64,000 bases of DNA from Nymphalis io (lineage: Eukaryota > Arthropoda > Insecta > Lepidoptera > Nymphalidae). Of this stretch, positions 10,819-21,324 are shown piece after piece. Both the position numbers and the translations under genes were made by a program. The DNA is taken from contig NC_065905.1 of assembly GCF_905147045.1 (NCBI RefSeq), positions 372,001-436,000 of the forward strand, given 5' to 3'. The first letter of the stretch is position 1. Every line of letters begins with the position of its first letter. The notes under the pieces are model-generated. The model saw only the letters and a list, made by a program, of their open reading frames with translations. It ran no database searches and was not told the DNA's origin.

Positions 10819-11729
10819 ATGTCAATGCCGGACGCTCCATTATCACGTGACGCCACAGCTGTTACCGCCCTTCCGGCCACTGGAGAAACGATGCGAATTG
10901 GAGTGAGAATACCTGTATTCAACCCAGATGATCCAGAATTATGGTTCGCACAGCTCGAAGGCCAATTCACCCTGTCCGGCATCCGAGAAGACTCCACGAA
11001 GTTCTATTACGTACTAGCGCAACTGGAACCACAGCACACGGCGGAAATAAGGGACCTGGTCGTAGCTCCACCTTCCACCGGCAGGTACGACAAATTAAAA
11101 GCCGAATTAATACGGAGGCTGTCAGCTTCACAAGAGCGTAAAATAAAACAACTGCTAATGCACGAGGAACTCGGTGATAGAAAGCCCACACAATTTTTAC
11201 GGCATCTACAACACCTAGCTGGGCCAACTGTTCCAACCGATTTTATCCGTACCATCTGGTCAAGTCGACTCCCAACGCATTTGCAGACGTGTATAGCAGC
11301 GCAGCATACGAAGATGAGCCTTGAAGACATGGCAGAGCTTGCCGACCGTATCAACGAAATCGTTCCAGCAACATTGCAAGTGTCCGAGCAAGTAGCCGTG
11401 CCAGTAGCCGGTCGAGTAGCCGGGCAAGTAGCCAGTGCATCTAGTTCCACTCTAGGAGTACCAAGTACTAGTTTCGAAAGCCTGAATCAGACCGTAGCTG
11501 AGCTGAGCAAGCAGATGGAGATACTTAGCATGCAACTTAACCGAAGACAGCCACGATCCCGCTCACGATTCGCCATAGACAGATCGCGACGACATTCCCG
11601 CGCACGTTCCCGCTCACAAACAAATACTACCCGTACTGTTGGTACCATCATAGATTCGGCGAGCGCGCACGCAAATGTATTCAACCGTGTAGCTACAAGA
11701 AGATGGGAAACTCTCAAGGCAGCCAGTAG
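10819..11729 (+). pseudogene. Gypsy gag with a frame break near its C-terminus
   Basis: The first in-frame ATG is at 10819. The protein has capsid-like helices (IRIPVFNPDDPELWFAQLE, LIRRLS, a QFLRHLQHLAG segment), then an Arg/Ser-rich basic tail near 11560-11630. In that frame the ORF runs to 11808 with no Cys-His motif. In the -1 frame from about 11625 a CWYHHRFG..ARKC..PC motif appears and a stop follows at 11727-11729, just where the protease frame begins. This is best read as a small indel near 11600-11635. Gag packages the RNA and forms the particle. Confidence 0.8.
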
Positions 11730-12337
11730 TGGCGGTAGACGACTGCCTTACAATTTCGAGCCGCCTGTTCATCACGGATCGCAAGACCAAAGTGCAATAT
11801 TTAGTTGACACCGGTTCAGACCTCTGTGTCTTTCCAAGATCCGCTGTTCGGGAACCTAGAAACAAAATGGGATACGAATTGTTCGCTGCAAATGGGACTA
11901 TCATTTACACATATGGCTTCCTCCCCTTAACGCTGGATCTAGGACTTAGGCGCGCTTTCACGTGGCGTTTCGTCGTAGCAGACGTCTCAAAGCCCATCAT
12001 CGGCGTCGACTTTTTAAGTTACTACAACCTGCTAGTCGACTGTCGCAACCAGCGCCTCGTTGACGGTGTTACCACACTTGCTGTTGCACTCCCGAAACAA
12101 CGTTCTACGGAAACAATTTCCTCAGTCCGTACGACTTTAGAGGATACATCTTATCATCGCCTGCTTAGAGAATTCCCAGAAATCACTCGTCCTGCTGGAA
12201 AGCCGCACATCACCAAACACTCTACGGTGCACCATATCCGTACCACCGATGGACCACCGGTATCTAGCCGCCCGCGACGGTTAGACCCGGAAAGACTAAA
12301 AATTGCTAAGCAAGAGTTCGATGAGATGTTACAGAGT
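11729..12337 (+). pseudogene. Gypsy protease and N-terminal pol
   Basis: The frame is -1 relative to the gag frame that carries the Cys-His motif and stops at 11729, matching the usual gag-pol frameshift. The aspartic protease motif YLVDTGSDLCVFP (active-site DTG) is followed by a hydrophobic flap-like region and IIGVDFL. The spacer ends in EFDEML, the usual lead-in to the reverse transcriptase, and is then cut by the S2 insertion. It lacks its downstream partner in frame. Confidence 0.85.
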
Positions 12338-12638
12338 TTTTTTTTTTTTTTATAGAATAGGAAGGTGGACGAGCATGTGGGCCACCTGATGGTAAGTGGT
12401 CACCAAACGCCCTTAGACATTGGCATTGTAAGAAATGTCAACCATCGCTTATAGCCAATGCGCCACCAACCTTGGGAACTAAGATTTTATGTCCCTTGTG
12501 CCTGTAATTACACTGGCTCACTCACCCTTCAAACCGGAACACAACAATGTCAAGTATTGCTGTTTTGCGGTAGAATATCTGATGAGTGGGTGGTACCTAC
12601 CCAGACGAGCTTGCACAAAGCCCTACCACCAGTGCAGT
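12338..12638 (-). mobile_element. S2 element inside Gypsy pol
   Basis: A full-length S2 copy, poly-A tail to the left (poly-T at 12337-12350 on the plus strand), head to the right. GAGT at 12334-12337 and 12639-12642 is a possible short target duplication. It separates protease from reverse transcriptase and adds stops, so it inactivates this copy. Confidence 0.85.
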
Positions 12639-13755
12639 GAGTGGCTCAGGAAGAAGATCTGACAGCCCATGGTCATCACCGTTACATTTAACTAAGAAGA
12701 AAAACGACGGGTGGCGACCGTGCGGCGATTACAGAGCCCTAAACGCCCGTACAATTCCCGATAAGTACCCTATCAGGCACTTGCATGATTTTACGTGCCA
12801 GTTGACAGGCAGTACGGTCTCTTCAACCATAGACCTGGTTAAAGCTTATCATCAGATACCAGTATACGAAGACGACATTCCGAAAACCGCTATCGCCACT
12901 CCTTTCGGGCTTTACGAATTCCCGTTCATGACGTTCGGTCTTCGTAACGCCGCACAGACCTTTCAAAGATTCATGGACGAGGTACTGCGGGGCTTAGACT
13001 TTTGTTATGGGTACCTGGATGACATTCTAGTCTTCAGCAGCAGCAGTACCCTTCATCAAGAGCATCTCAAGTTGTTGTTCCAAAGACTAGCAGAATATGG
13101 AGTTCTAATAAATACCAACAAATGTACTTTCGGCAAAACGCAAGTCCAGTTCCTGGGCCACAACGTGTCAGCAGCAGGAATACAGCCGTTAGAATCGAAG
13201 GTTGAAGCCATTCAGAACTTCCCGGTACCCAAGACGCTAAAAGAATTACGAAGATTTTTAGGTATGATCAATTTTTATCGCCGTTTTATACCTAATGCTG
13301 CAAAAGTTCAGGCACCGCTCAACCAACTCCTCGTTGGGCCTAAAACGAAGGGATCGCAGCCTATTAACATGACGCCTGCCCTATTAGAGTCTTTCGAACT
13401 GTCTAAAAAGCAAATTTCAGAAGCTACGCTTTTGGTCCACCCAGATCCTCAAGCAGAACTGTCCATACAGACGGACGCTTCAGATACAGCAATAGGTGCT
13501 GTGCTGCAACAGTTCAAGAACAATGAATGGCAACCCTTAGCATTCTTTTCGAGGAAGCTAAGTCCATCACAGAAAAAGTACAGCCCATATGACCGAGAGT
13601 TATTGGCAGTGTATGACGCAATTAGACATTTCAGATTTATGGTGGAAGCTCGGACATTTTGTATCATCACGGACCATAAACCACTTACGTTTGTCTTTGC
13701 TAATCACCGAGAGAACAGTTCGCCACGCCAGTTTCGCTACTTGGACTTTCACCAC
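12639..13755 (+). pseudogene. Gypsy reverse transcriptase and RNase H
   Basis: In order: SPWSSPLHLTKKK, RPCGDYRALN, the TIDLVKAYHQIP motif with a catalytic Asp, FGLRNAAQTFQRFMD, YGYLDDILVF (YLDD catalytic pair), FLGHNVS, and an RNase H domain with QTDASDTAIGAVLQQ, YDRELLAVYDAI and IITDHKPL. The frame closes at 13779 but homology leaves it near 13750, where the text moves to another frame at FTTDFRYVAGKEN. A few residues seem deleted there. Confidence 0.9.
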
Positions 13756-14230
13756 AGACTTCAGATATGTAGCTGGTAAAGAAAATATTGTTGCAGATGC
13801 CCTTTCGCGTATCGAGGCAGTTTCTATACCCTTAGATTACCACTCCCTGGTCAAAGCACAAGAGGCGGACAGCGAGCTACAGGACCTGCTGAAAAATGGG
13901 TCTGCGCTTAGGTTGAAGAAAATACGATTAGAGTCAGAGCCAGCTCTTCTGGTATACTGCGATGTCTCTCAAAGTAATCCTCGACCATTCATCACACCTT
14001 CATATCGCAAGCAGGTATTCGATTCGCTCCACAATTTAAGCCATCCAGGAGCCAAGCCTACGGTCAAGTTAGTTACAGAGCGCTACATTTGGCCTGGTAT
14101 CCGCAAAGACTGTCGACAATGGGTAAAGGAGTGTCAACAATGTCAGCAAAGCAAAGTGACCAGACACACTCAAGCTCCGCTACAAGCCTTCGAAAGCCCT
14201 TCCGCACGTTTTCGACACATCCACTTGGAT
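13756..14230 (+). pseudogene. Gypsy RNase H-integrase linker and integrase zinc domain
   Basis: Starts with RYVAGKENIVADALSR, the standard bridge to integrase. An HHCC zinc-binding module follows: H..HPG, about 28 residues, then CQQCQ. The frame then breaks near 14228, where HIHLD is followed by an out-of-frame continuation; a two-base loss would explain it. Confidence 0.85.
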
Positions 14231-15101
14231 GATAGGTCCTTTACCGTTATGTTTAGGTTACAGGTACTGCCTAACCATCGTGGACCGCTACACAAGGTGG
14301 CCAGAAGTCTACCCACTACAGGACATCACCGCCGAAAGCTGCATTGCTGCCCTTTCCAGTGGTTGGATATCACGGTTCGGGTGCCCCGAACACATCACCA
14401 CTGACCGTGGCCGGTTTGAGTCGGGCGCTTTCAAAGAACTGGTCAAGCTCATCGGTGCCAACCATCATACCACAACGGCATATCATCCGGCAGCTAATGG
14501 TATGGTAGAAAGACTACACCGTCAATTAAAAGCCGCAATTGCCTGTCATTCTACTCCGAACTGGGTAGAAGTGTTACCTTGGGTATTACTAGGTATACGC
14601 AGCGCATACAAGGATGACATTAAAGCTTCAACTGCCGAACTTGTCTACGGGGAACCACTGCGGTTACCTGGACAGTTCTTCTCATCAGCACCCCCAACCA
14701 TCGAGGACATCACCGAATTCATTGGTAGAATCCGAACACATGTCAATAAATTAAGGCCACAACCATCATCTTGGCACACAAGTTCTAATCAAACTTTTTA
14801 CATACCAAAAGACCTTATGCTTACCTCGCACGTATTTATCCGGCGGGGTCCCCATCGGAAACCCCTTCAAGCACCTTATTCAGGTCCATACAGGGTGCTG
14901 CGACGCGAGGAGAAAACCTTTGACATCGACGTACAAGGCAAAACGCAGCGAATCAGCATAGACAGACTGAAACCAGCTTACATACTCGCTGAGGACCAGA
15001 CAGACCAGAATATCAAAGTTCAGGAGAAGTCTGATGTCACCCCTGCCAGTAAAACCAGGAGTGGTAGAGTGGTCAGATTCCCAAACTACTTTCGCCCGTA
15101 G
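14229..15101 (+). pseudogene. Gypsy integrase core and C-terminus
   Basis: The catalytic D,D-E triad is visible: Asp in TIVDRYTRW, Asp in ITTDRGRFES, and Glu in NGMVERLHRQ. After the core there is a basic C-terminal region (FIRRGPHRKPLQAPYSGPYRVL) like the GPY/F module of Gypsy integrases. The stop is TAG at 15099-15101, 23 bp before the 3' LTR, so there is no room for an envelope-like gene. The initiator ATG at 14229 is only where this frame opens, not a real start. Confidence 0.9.
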
Positions 15102-15110
15102 TCACGGTCT

Positions 15111-15124
15111 CGGCGGGGGAGTAG
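15111..15124 (+). other. Polypurine tract
   Basis: CGGCGGGGGAGTAG abuts the 3' LTR start, the expected plus-strand primer. The TAG before the LTR interrupts a pure purine run. Confidence 0.65.
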
Positions 15125-15560
15125 TGTGGCGAGTGCACAATGCGTCTAAACGCAGCACAAACATCACCTGATCAACTACGTCATTGATCAGGTGATGTTG
15201 CAGTGGTCTGATGTATGTTGTCACACGTATGGATACGCCCCTTCGGCAATATGGTCGCATGCGCATCTATTGTCCTCGCAGCGACGTCACACGCTTGACC
15301 ACACCCCCAGCAAGATGGCCGCATGCATCGCTTTTGTTTTCGCCTAGGAGGAGGTCCCAAAAGTGGCATGCACGCGTGGTGGTCATTGTGAGAGGGGAAT
15401 GCCTATATAAGCGCTGTCGTTGTTGTTTATTTTTAATAAATTAATTATTTCAACTATTTTTACTGTACGCTCTAATGTAAACATTGTTGACTTGTCACAA
15501 TAAATAACTCTTAAAGTCTGCCGGAGTTTGTAATTGGTGGTTAAGCTGCGATCCTCTTCA
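15125..15560 (+). repeat. 3' LTR
   Basis: Same length as the 5' LTR. Differences, 5' versus 3' copy: C/T at 10429/15219, A/T at 10579/15369, T/C at 10628/15418, A/G at 10675/15465. That is three transitions and one transversion, about 99.1% identity. Confidence 0.95.
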
Positions 15561-15564
15561 AACG

Positions 15565-16194
15565 TGTACCGTTATCATTACAGCTCCCAATACCATGTTT
15601 GCCCAGGACACCAACCCAGAGATCGTGACCCATCCCTACTCGGGCATTGAAGTCCCCGAGCAAAATGATCTTATCATGTCTTGGTACAGCATCAAGAGCC
15701 AGACGAAGTTGTTGAAACGCCTCTTTATCTTCATTCGGTGATGGCAAGGTGGGTGCATAGGCACTAAATAGATGGACATATTTGTTGCGTGTGATTGGTA
15801 TACGTAGAGTCATGAGACGATCATTGACAGCCTCTGGTAAGTCACTCAGATCTCTTGCCAATTTATTGCGTATAGCAAAACCTACACCATTAACCGCTCT
15901 CTCACCGTCAGGACGTCCGCTCCAGTAGTAAGTGTAGCCGCCGAGTGGTTCACATAGCTCACCGCTCCCACACAGATGGGTTTCACTAATTGCAGCTATA
16001 TCGATTTTGTAGTGAGCTAGTTCTCGCGCTATAAGAGCAGTTTTTCGCTCCGGGCATAAGTTATGGTCGTTAATCACTAAAGTTCTTACATTCCAGGTGG
16101 CAATGGAAAGTTGTTGAGTAATAAATGTAAAATGTTTGTTTCGCTTATTATTTCTACCGCATTTATCGATGTCCAAGCGCCCACGGCTTAGCAT
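15565..16194 (-). pseudogene. LINE endonuclease N-terminal part
   Basis: ATG at 16194-16192. APE-type endonuclease motifs in order: ATWNVRTL (metal-binding Asn), SETHL (catalytic Glu), YYWSG, SAYAPT and LLGDFNARVG (Asp-Asn). The reading reaches the Gypsy 3' LTR border and continues at 10330. This enzyme nicks target DNA for target-primed reverse transcription. No stop is seen in this part, unlike the downstream portions. Confidence 0.9.
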
Positions 16195-16799
16195 CTAGAT
16201 GATGGATGAGACGGACTATGTTTGGGCCACCTTTTCTAGACCCCTCCTCTATGCAGAGGAAAGCAGAGCGATCCTAAATAGGGCTGCTTTGTCACCAGCC
16301 GTGCTGCCGAACCCAGAACCCCACCTCTGTCGGTTCCGGGAGCGACCACTCTCGCCTGGCCGCCTACGTGCAGTGTGTCAACTAAACCCTCGGTACATCG
16401 ATACCTCGACCCCACTGCCTTCACCCCATCGCCGCAGGACTTTTTTAAATCAGATCCGGGAAGAATAATTAGGGTCATCTGCGCGTGAACTTTTTTATAG
16501 TGGATAAGCGGTTGCGCGGGTGCAGATCCCCTACACCTGTGCTCCAATGGTCCGGTAAACCGGAACGATCAGCAGTAGTCGGAATGCACTGGAAAGGCCA
16601 TATGTCACTATATGGACTCTGACAAATGCCCTTCAGGTTTTCCACGTTACCTTTTTATTTTTTGGGAGCCACCGATAACTAACTCACAGATTTTCGTGAA
16701 TTAGTCCCCTTCTTTAGGTTTAGCCCACTAACGTGGTTGCCCGGGAAGTGGCCGCTGTGACTACAGCTTCTTGGAGCCACTAAAGAAGAGATCGTGGAG
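16195..16799 (-). other. LINE 5' untranslated region
   Basis: About 600 bp upstream of the endonuclease ATG, clearly more GC-rich than the flanking AT-rich DNA that begins at 16800. It includes short ORFs on both strands without domain character. It should carry the internal promoter; no specific element is identified. Confidence 0.6.
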
Positions 16800-16877
16800 G
16801 TTAATAATAATTGCGAATACTCCACTTAAAATATAAGCAATATTTAAAAAAAAAAACATTTATTTCATCAAATCCTT

Positions 16878-16995
16878 ACTAAAATCATAAATGCGAGAGC
16901 TTGTTTATTTGTTACGCTTTCACATCTTAACTACCCAATCCATTATCATGAAATGCATACGTGTTGTTAGAAGCACAAAAAAGGACTTTTATAAG
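16878..16995 (+). repeat. Degenerate insect repeat (GTTTGTTACG type)
   Basis: AAATGCGAGAGCTTGTTTATTTGTTACGCTTTCACATC and, about 60 bases on, AAAAAAGGACTTTTATAAG. The same order of phrases is found at 57108-57540, split by S2. Class not determined. Confidence 0.4.
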
Positions 16996-18185
16996 AAAAT
17001 AGTAAATAATAAAAAAATACAATTTTAGTCAAGATGTTCGAACATATTAAAGGACCAACATATTTTTTTCATGATTAGTAAGATAAATTATTTCTTTTAT
17101 ATAATATTCATTTAAAAGTCTTTATATTCCATTATACAGTCTTTATATTATAATAAATCTGTTCTGTATACGTCGCTTTGTGTCAAAGTTTTGCAACACC
17201 GTAGCCTCTTCGTAGCTGCATTGCTACGTGGCCGCTACAACATTCCCAGCAGACCGCCGTGCCGATTGCAATCTATGTACTGCGAACAAATAACATTTCA
17301 ACTGTTTTGAAAATTGTGTCCGTATTCTGAAAGATGAAACAATTTTATCCTTTAGAGAGCACCTTTGTGAGTGTGAAAATATTTCAAGAGGCCAGGATTC
17401 TAATTTTCACAGTTGCTTTATTTATTTAAATTAATCTTTATAACTTCCAATAGTTAAAATAATATTTAAATGTTATCAGTAAATATAGTATTTACAGCTT
17501 GACTTGAATTATTTGATTCGAACTCAACGTTTCTTGTCCACAATATTCAAACAAGCAATTATTCTCTCTAAAATATAAACGACATATCTAATATTTCGTT
17601 GTTTACTCTAAGATAAATATGAAAATCTTTCACATAAATCTTTAAATATTTTGTGTGTATATTTTTTATATGCAAAATTATTTATTCTGACCAGGTGCAT
17701 TGGTATGTTAATGTTAACTGTATTTTGATATATTTAACTAATTATTATTATTATTCTTTTAGACGGCGTGTTTTTCTATAAATTTGCAATGCGTATTTTG
17801 TGTTTTTTTATATATCATAAAAATGACTGTACATAGCTTAAAAATAAATGAATAAACTAATATACTTGTTAAGTTATTACAGTATTAGTTACATTAAAAT
17901 CTTAAGTATATACAAAAAAAAAAGCTACTGTACATATTAGAAACGCGTGGAACGGTGGCAAGAATGTTAGCAGCATTTTCCCTTTGAATCGCAACTCTGA
18001 ACCTCTCGGCAAAAATGAACCAGCCCTCCTGTTCAATAAAAAATACTTGAAAACTGTATTAGTTAGTTGAATACTACACATGATCGGGCTACCTTGGTAA
18101 TCTCGTTTAATTACACTTCGCATTCTAATGCAAGTAGCGATTCATATTTTTTAATTTTCATAAGTCTAATACATACATATATGAA
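16996..18185. other. AT-rich intergenic region
   Basis: No gene or repeat recognised. A moderately GC-rich patch at 17205-17280 has no coding features. Confidence 0.45.
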
Positions 18186-18217
18186 TGTTTGCATGCGAGA
18201 GAAGTCGCATGCAAACA
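18186..18217. repeat. Perfect 13-bp inverted repeat
   Basis: TGTTTGCATGCGA, loop GAGAAG, TCGCATGCAAACA, followed at once by the end of an S3 SINE. Each arm holds ATGCAAAC, an octamer-like motif. No flanking direct repeat or CTRR end was found, so it is not assigned to a transposon. Confidence 0.6.
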
Positions 18218-18237
18218 ATGCAACGGTATGCTTCTTA

Positions 18238-18598
18238 TTGATTTCGGGCACGGCGGTTAATCTCAAGCGAGATTAGCTTACTGCGCAGGACATATTATAG
18301 TGCACAAGTGAATGTGCAGATGCAATTTATATTCCCTTAGTTTTATAATCCAATGGGACGTCAATCTGACTCGACTGGAAAGTTCAAGTGGGAAGACCAA
18401 CGGCTTTACGTACGTTTCGAGGCCCTGGAGTATACTCACTTAAAATTGGTAGACTCCAGGCTGCTACTGAGAATTTTTCCTCAGACAAATCCAATAACTT
18501 TGTCCGCCGACCTGGGACTGGAATCCGGGACGTTAAGATCTGCGGCCTTATATCTAGCCACTAGACCAATGAGGCAATTCACTAAATAAACCAAAATT
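18238..18598 (-). mobile_element. S3 tRNA-headed SINE, full length
   Basis: On the minus strand the head at the right edge has an A-box-like TGGTCTAGTGGCTAGA and a B-box-like GGATTCCAGTCCC. The body follows and ends GCCGTGCCCGAAATCA at the left. The plus strand carries a 78-codon ORF across it, which I regard as chance because the same segment recurs with broken frames. Confidence 0.75.
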
Positions 18599-20382
18599 AC
18601 AATAGACACTGCAAACATTAAAATATTTACTAAAATAATCGTAGTGTAAAATAAAATATAAATAATTATTTCAAAACAACTTTAATTGAGCTCTTCATTT
18701 CTATAAAGGATGATCATTGACCGGATCTCAACCTCTATTCATCTCAGTGTAATCAACTATTATGCTAATCAAGTGCTTACTTGAGGATCACTTCAAGTTA
18801 TCGTTGAGGTGAGATCGCTTTGAAGAGCTTCTATTTAACTGTAGTATAATTATTTGAGTTATAATTTATATTCTAGTATTATTAATTAACAACGTCAATC
18901 AAGAAACAGTTTACTTAGTAATTTTGTTTGAATACAATTTAGATTTTGTAGTATAAGCAGTACGACACGACCTCGTAAGGTAAAATTCATACTAAGTTAC
19001 AACTTCTATTTTCCCCCTTAAAATGGGAATTTCCAAAAATCCTTTCGTAACTTACGTTTATTTTTGCTTTCTAGACTCAGTAGTTTGTGTAGGATAGTGA
19101 ATATTATCAGCCTATTTAATTTAAATATTTGATTATACTTCAAAGTAAAATATATTTGATAGTCACGAGTAATCTTTCCGTAGAGCAACACTTGGAGACA
19201 ATTGTTACCGGAGCGCACGTGACAGTGATAACGTATTATTGTCACGCTGCTATTCTATCAGCACGTCGCACAAATCTGTCGTGACATCGCACCCATAAAC
19301 ATTGGAATTATTAAGCGTCATTTTTTAATTGACAAAATGTATTGGAATGTTTTTTTTTATATTACCAATTTATGATATTAATAGGCCAAAAATTTGTTTA
19401 ATAACATTTTTAAAAAGTAAGTTTTGTTTATTTTTTTTTAATTATATTATGAGTATGTTAATTTTTTTAGATAATGCTTAGTCCGATATATTCAGAAAAA
19501 AATTTTTGGTCTAGGCACTTTCAAAGGGAACGCCTCCCAAGCTGATAGACAAAATCTTTTTATGGGCGATGGCCTGTATCGGTTACAAATAAGTGTCAGT
19601 AAATATTCAAAAAAAAATATTGGATCTGTCATATTAAATTAAACAATTATTATAAAGTCTTAAGTTTTTATCAAAATTAACAATATATCAATATAAATCG
19701 TTTTATGTATACATAATGGCATTTTAAACCTTGCAATATAAACTAGAAGTTTGAGAGTGCTTACGAGACATTTAAAGAAACGTTTGAAAACATACGCGAA
19801 ATGTTTTGTAAAATAAATTAAATCGATGGCGACTGTTTACAGCTTATTGTATAAAAATACTATATATTAAAATACTTATTTCACCCTTGTAAAGTCGGAG
19901 TAGCTCGTATTATATACTTTTACTGTACGTAGTAAGCTTTAAAAATCATTTATAGTAATTCAATATAAAAAATTCTGAAATACAAACAATTTTATGTGCG
20001 AGAAGTGAAAGTAATAAATTATAATAATTGACATGACTCCGCCATTAAAACTTTGCGAAGTATTAAAGTGATAAAGTATGCTTGTGATTTTTATCAAATA
20101 CTGTCAACCGTTTTCCTCAACTTTCCCATAATACTTTTCCCATAATGGCTAAGATAGACTTGTAGGTGTGTATACATTATGATTATCGATAGCATTAGAA
20201 GCTACATACAAGATATTTATTTATTTAAATATTTTTATTGCATATTACGGCATATGTATATATAATATATATAAGTTACATATAAATATATATGCACCTA
20301 TACGACGTAAACATACACAAACATAATAAAATAAGCAAGTGTAACGGAAAATAAAATACCTAGCGATTTAGCGACCCGGCCT
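18599..20382. other. AT-rich intergenic region
   Basis: No supported gene. Long poly-T and AT runs, and near 18775-18830 a cluster of imperfect palindromes. Confidence 0.45.
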
Positions 20383-20571
20383 TTTTTCAACGCTGGAAAA
20401 ACGCGTTACGCGTTTCCCCCACGGGAACAGTGGTGCTCGCCGGTGTCCGGGGCGCCGAGTGCGCCCTGAACGTCGGAATACCCACTAAAAAACCAGCGGT
20501 ACCCTTTCCGTTTTAACGAGGAGTGCCACGGGATTGCCTTCGCATGCTACCGTGACGCTCTGACGACTGTC
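20383..20571 (-). mobile_element. N2 short poly-A retroelement, copy 1
   Basis: Flanked by ACCCGGCCT (20374-20382 and 20572-20580). A T run at the left is the minus-strand poly-A tail. Shares GCTGGAAAAACGC.TTACGCGTTT and CACGGGATTGC.TTCGCATGCTACCGTGA with copy 2. It is GC-rich relative to its surroundings. Confidence 0.8.
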
Positions 20572-21127
20572 ACCCGGCCTGTTGACAGAGAACCCAGGTC
20601 CTTCTCTCATCTGCGAATTCGTGAACCGTGGACGGTGGCTATGACTTAACCTATACTTAACATATATTTACAAAGAAAAAATATATAAATAATATAAAAA
20701 CAGCAAAGAAAATTATTTAACACGATTACACTAGTAGCAGTGTATTTAAATAAATATACTTCTAAGCTAAATGTTAGCTTATGAATTTTGTCACAACAAT
20801 TGCATTATGAGGAAAAGCTTTATCATTTTCCACATAAAATGTACAGATAAACAAATACAAAAAACTTCTACATATATATCTTTCACGGCTGCCTAATTAA
20901 AGCTAGTTCTCGCTATTTTCTAATTTTGAGTCAAACGTTATTAGGTTACTCAGGACGTCGACAGTTTTATACTCCCATGCCTAATAAAGCACGTGAAACA
21001 TACCTGAGTACTCTCCGATTATCTCGAATGTTCGTCCTATTTTTCTCTCTTTCTTTCCCTCGTCATCTTTTATGAGAGTAAGGGAGTAGAAATAGTTTTT
21101 CTGTTTGTGCACCATAACAAACACCAT

Positions 21128-21307
21128 TTTTTTTACGCTGGAAAAACGCTTTACGCGTTTTCCCCACGGGAACAGTGGGGGGGGGGGGTATGTGGGGCTC
21201 GCCGGTTTCCATGGCACCAAGCAGCCCCGAACATCGGAAAACCTACTAAAACCCCTTTCCGTCTTAACGAGAAGCGCCACGGGATTGCTTTCGCATGCTA
21301 CCGTGAA
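21128..21307 (-). mobile_element. N2 short poly-A retroelement, copy 2
   Basis: Flanked by a perfect 17-bp duplication, ACCATAACAAACACCAT, at 21111-21127 and 21308-21324. It has a poly-T left edge and a G run at 21177-21189. Likely the 5'-truncated 3' end of a non-LTR element or a short SINE; no pol III boxes are obvious. Confidence 0.85.
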
Positions 21308-21324
21308 ACCATAACAAACACCAT

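Larger units (their letters stand above)
10335..15560 (+). mobile_element. Gypsy-type (Ty3) LTR retrotransposon
   Basis: A 5226-bp element with two 436-bp LTRs, a primer-binding site, gag, protease, reverse transcriptase-RNase H and integrase in the Ty3/Gypsy order, a polypurine tract, and no env-like ORF after integrase. It is inserted in the endonuclease region of the minus-strand LINE. The LTRs differ at four positions out of 436, so the insertion is recent. Its coding region carries a SINE-like insertion and at least three frame breaks, so this copy cannot make a full set of proteins. Confidence 0.95.
10331..15564. repeat. AACG target duplication of the Gypsy insertion
   Basis: AACG immediately precedes the 5' LTR (10331-10334) and follows the 3' LTR (15561-15564). 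Removing the element and one AACG restores continuous LINE endonuclease reading, which confirms both ends. Confidence 0.9.
7314..16799 (-). mobile_element. RTE-like LINE, near full length, split by Gypsy and S1
   Basis: Minus-strand non-LTR element with a 5' UTR, an apurinic-type endonuclease, reverse transcriptase and a C-terminal region, ending in an ATATATAT tail at the left. GTTAATA at 7307-7313 and 16800-16806 is a candidate target duplication. Without the Gypsy insertion (5230 bp including one AACG copy) and the SINE with its duplicated target (343 bp), about 3.9 kb remains, a normal size for such a LINE. The coding frame is broken by in-frame stops and several frameshifts, so this copy is inactive. 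Order of events: LINE first, then SINE and Gypsy. Confidence 0.85.

Noticed and set aside
12586..12640. ATG opening the reverse transcriptase frame
   Set aside because: This start is within the S2 insertion; the reverse transcriptase reading begins only after it.
16199..16547. 89- and 103-codon ORFs near the LINE 5' end
   Set aside because: Both lie in the LINE 5' untranslated region, on opposite strands, with no motifs.
18353..18589. 78-codon plus ORF
   Set aside because: Antisense reading of an S3 SINE.
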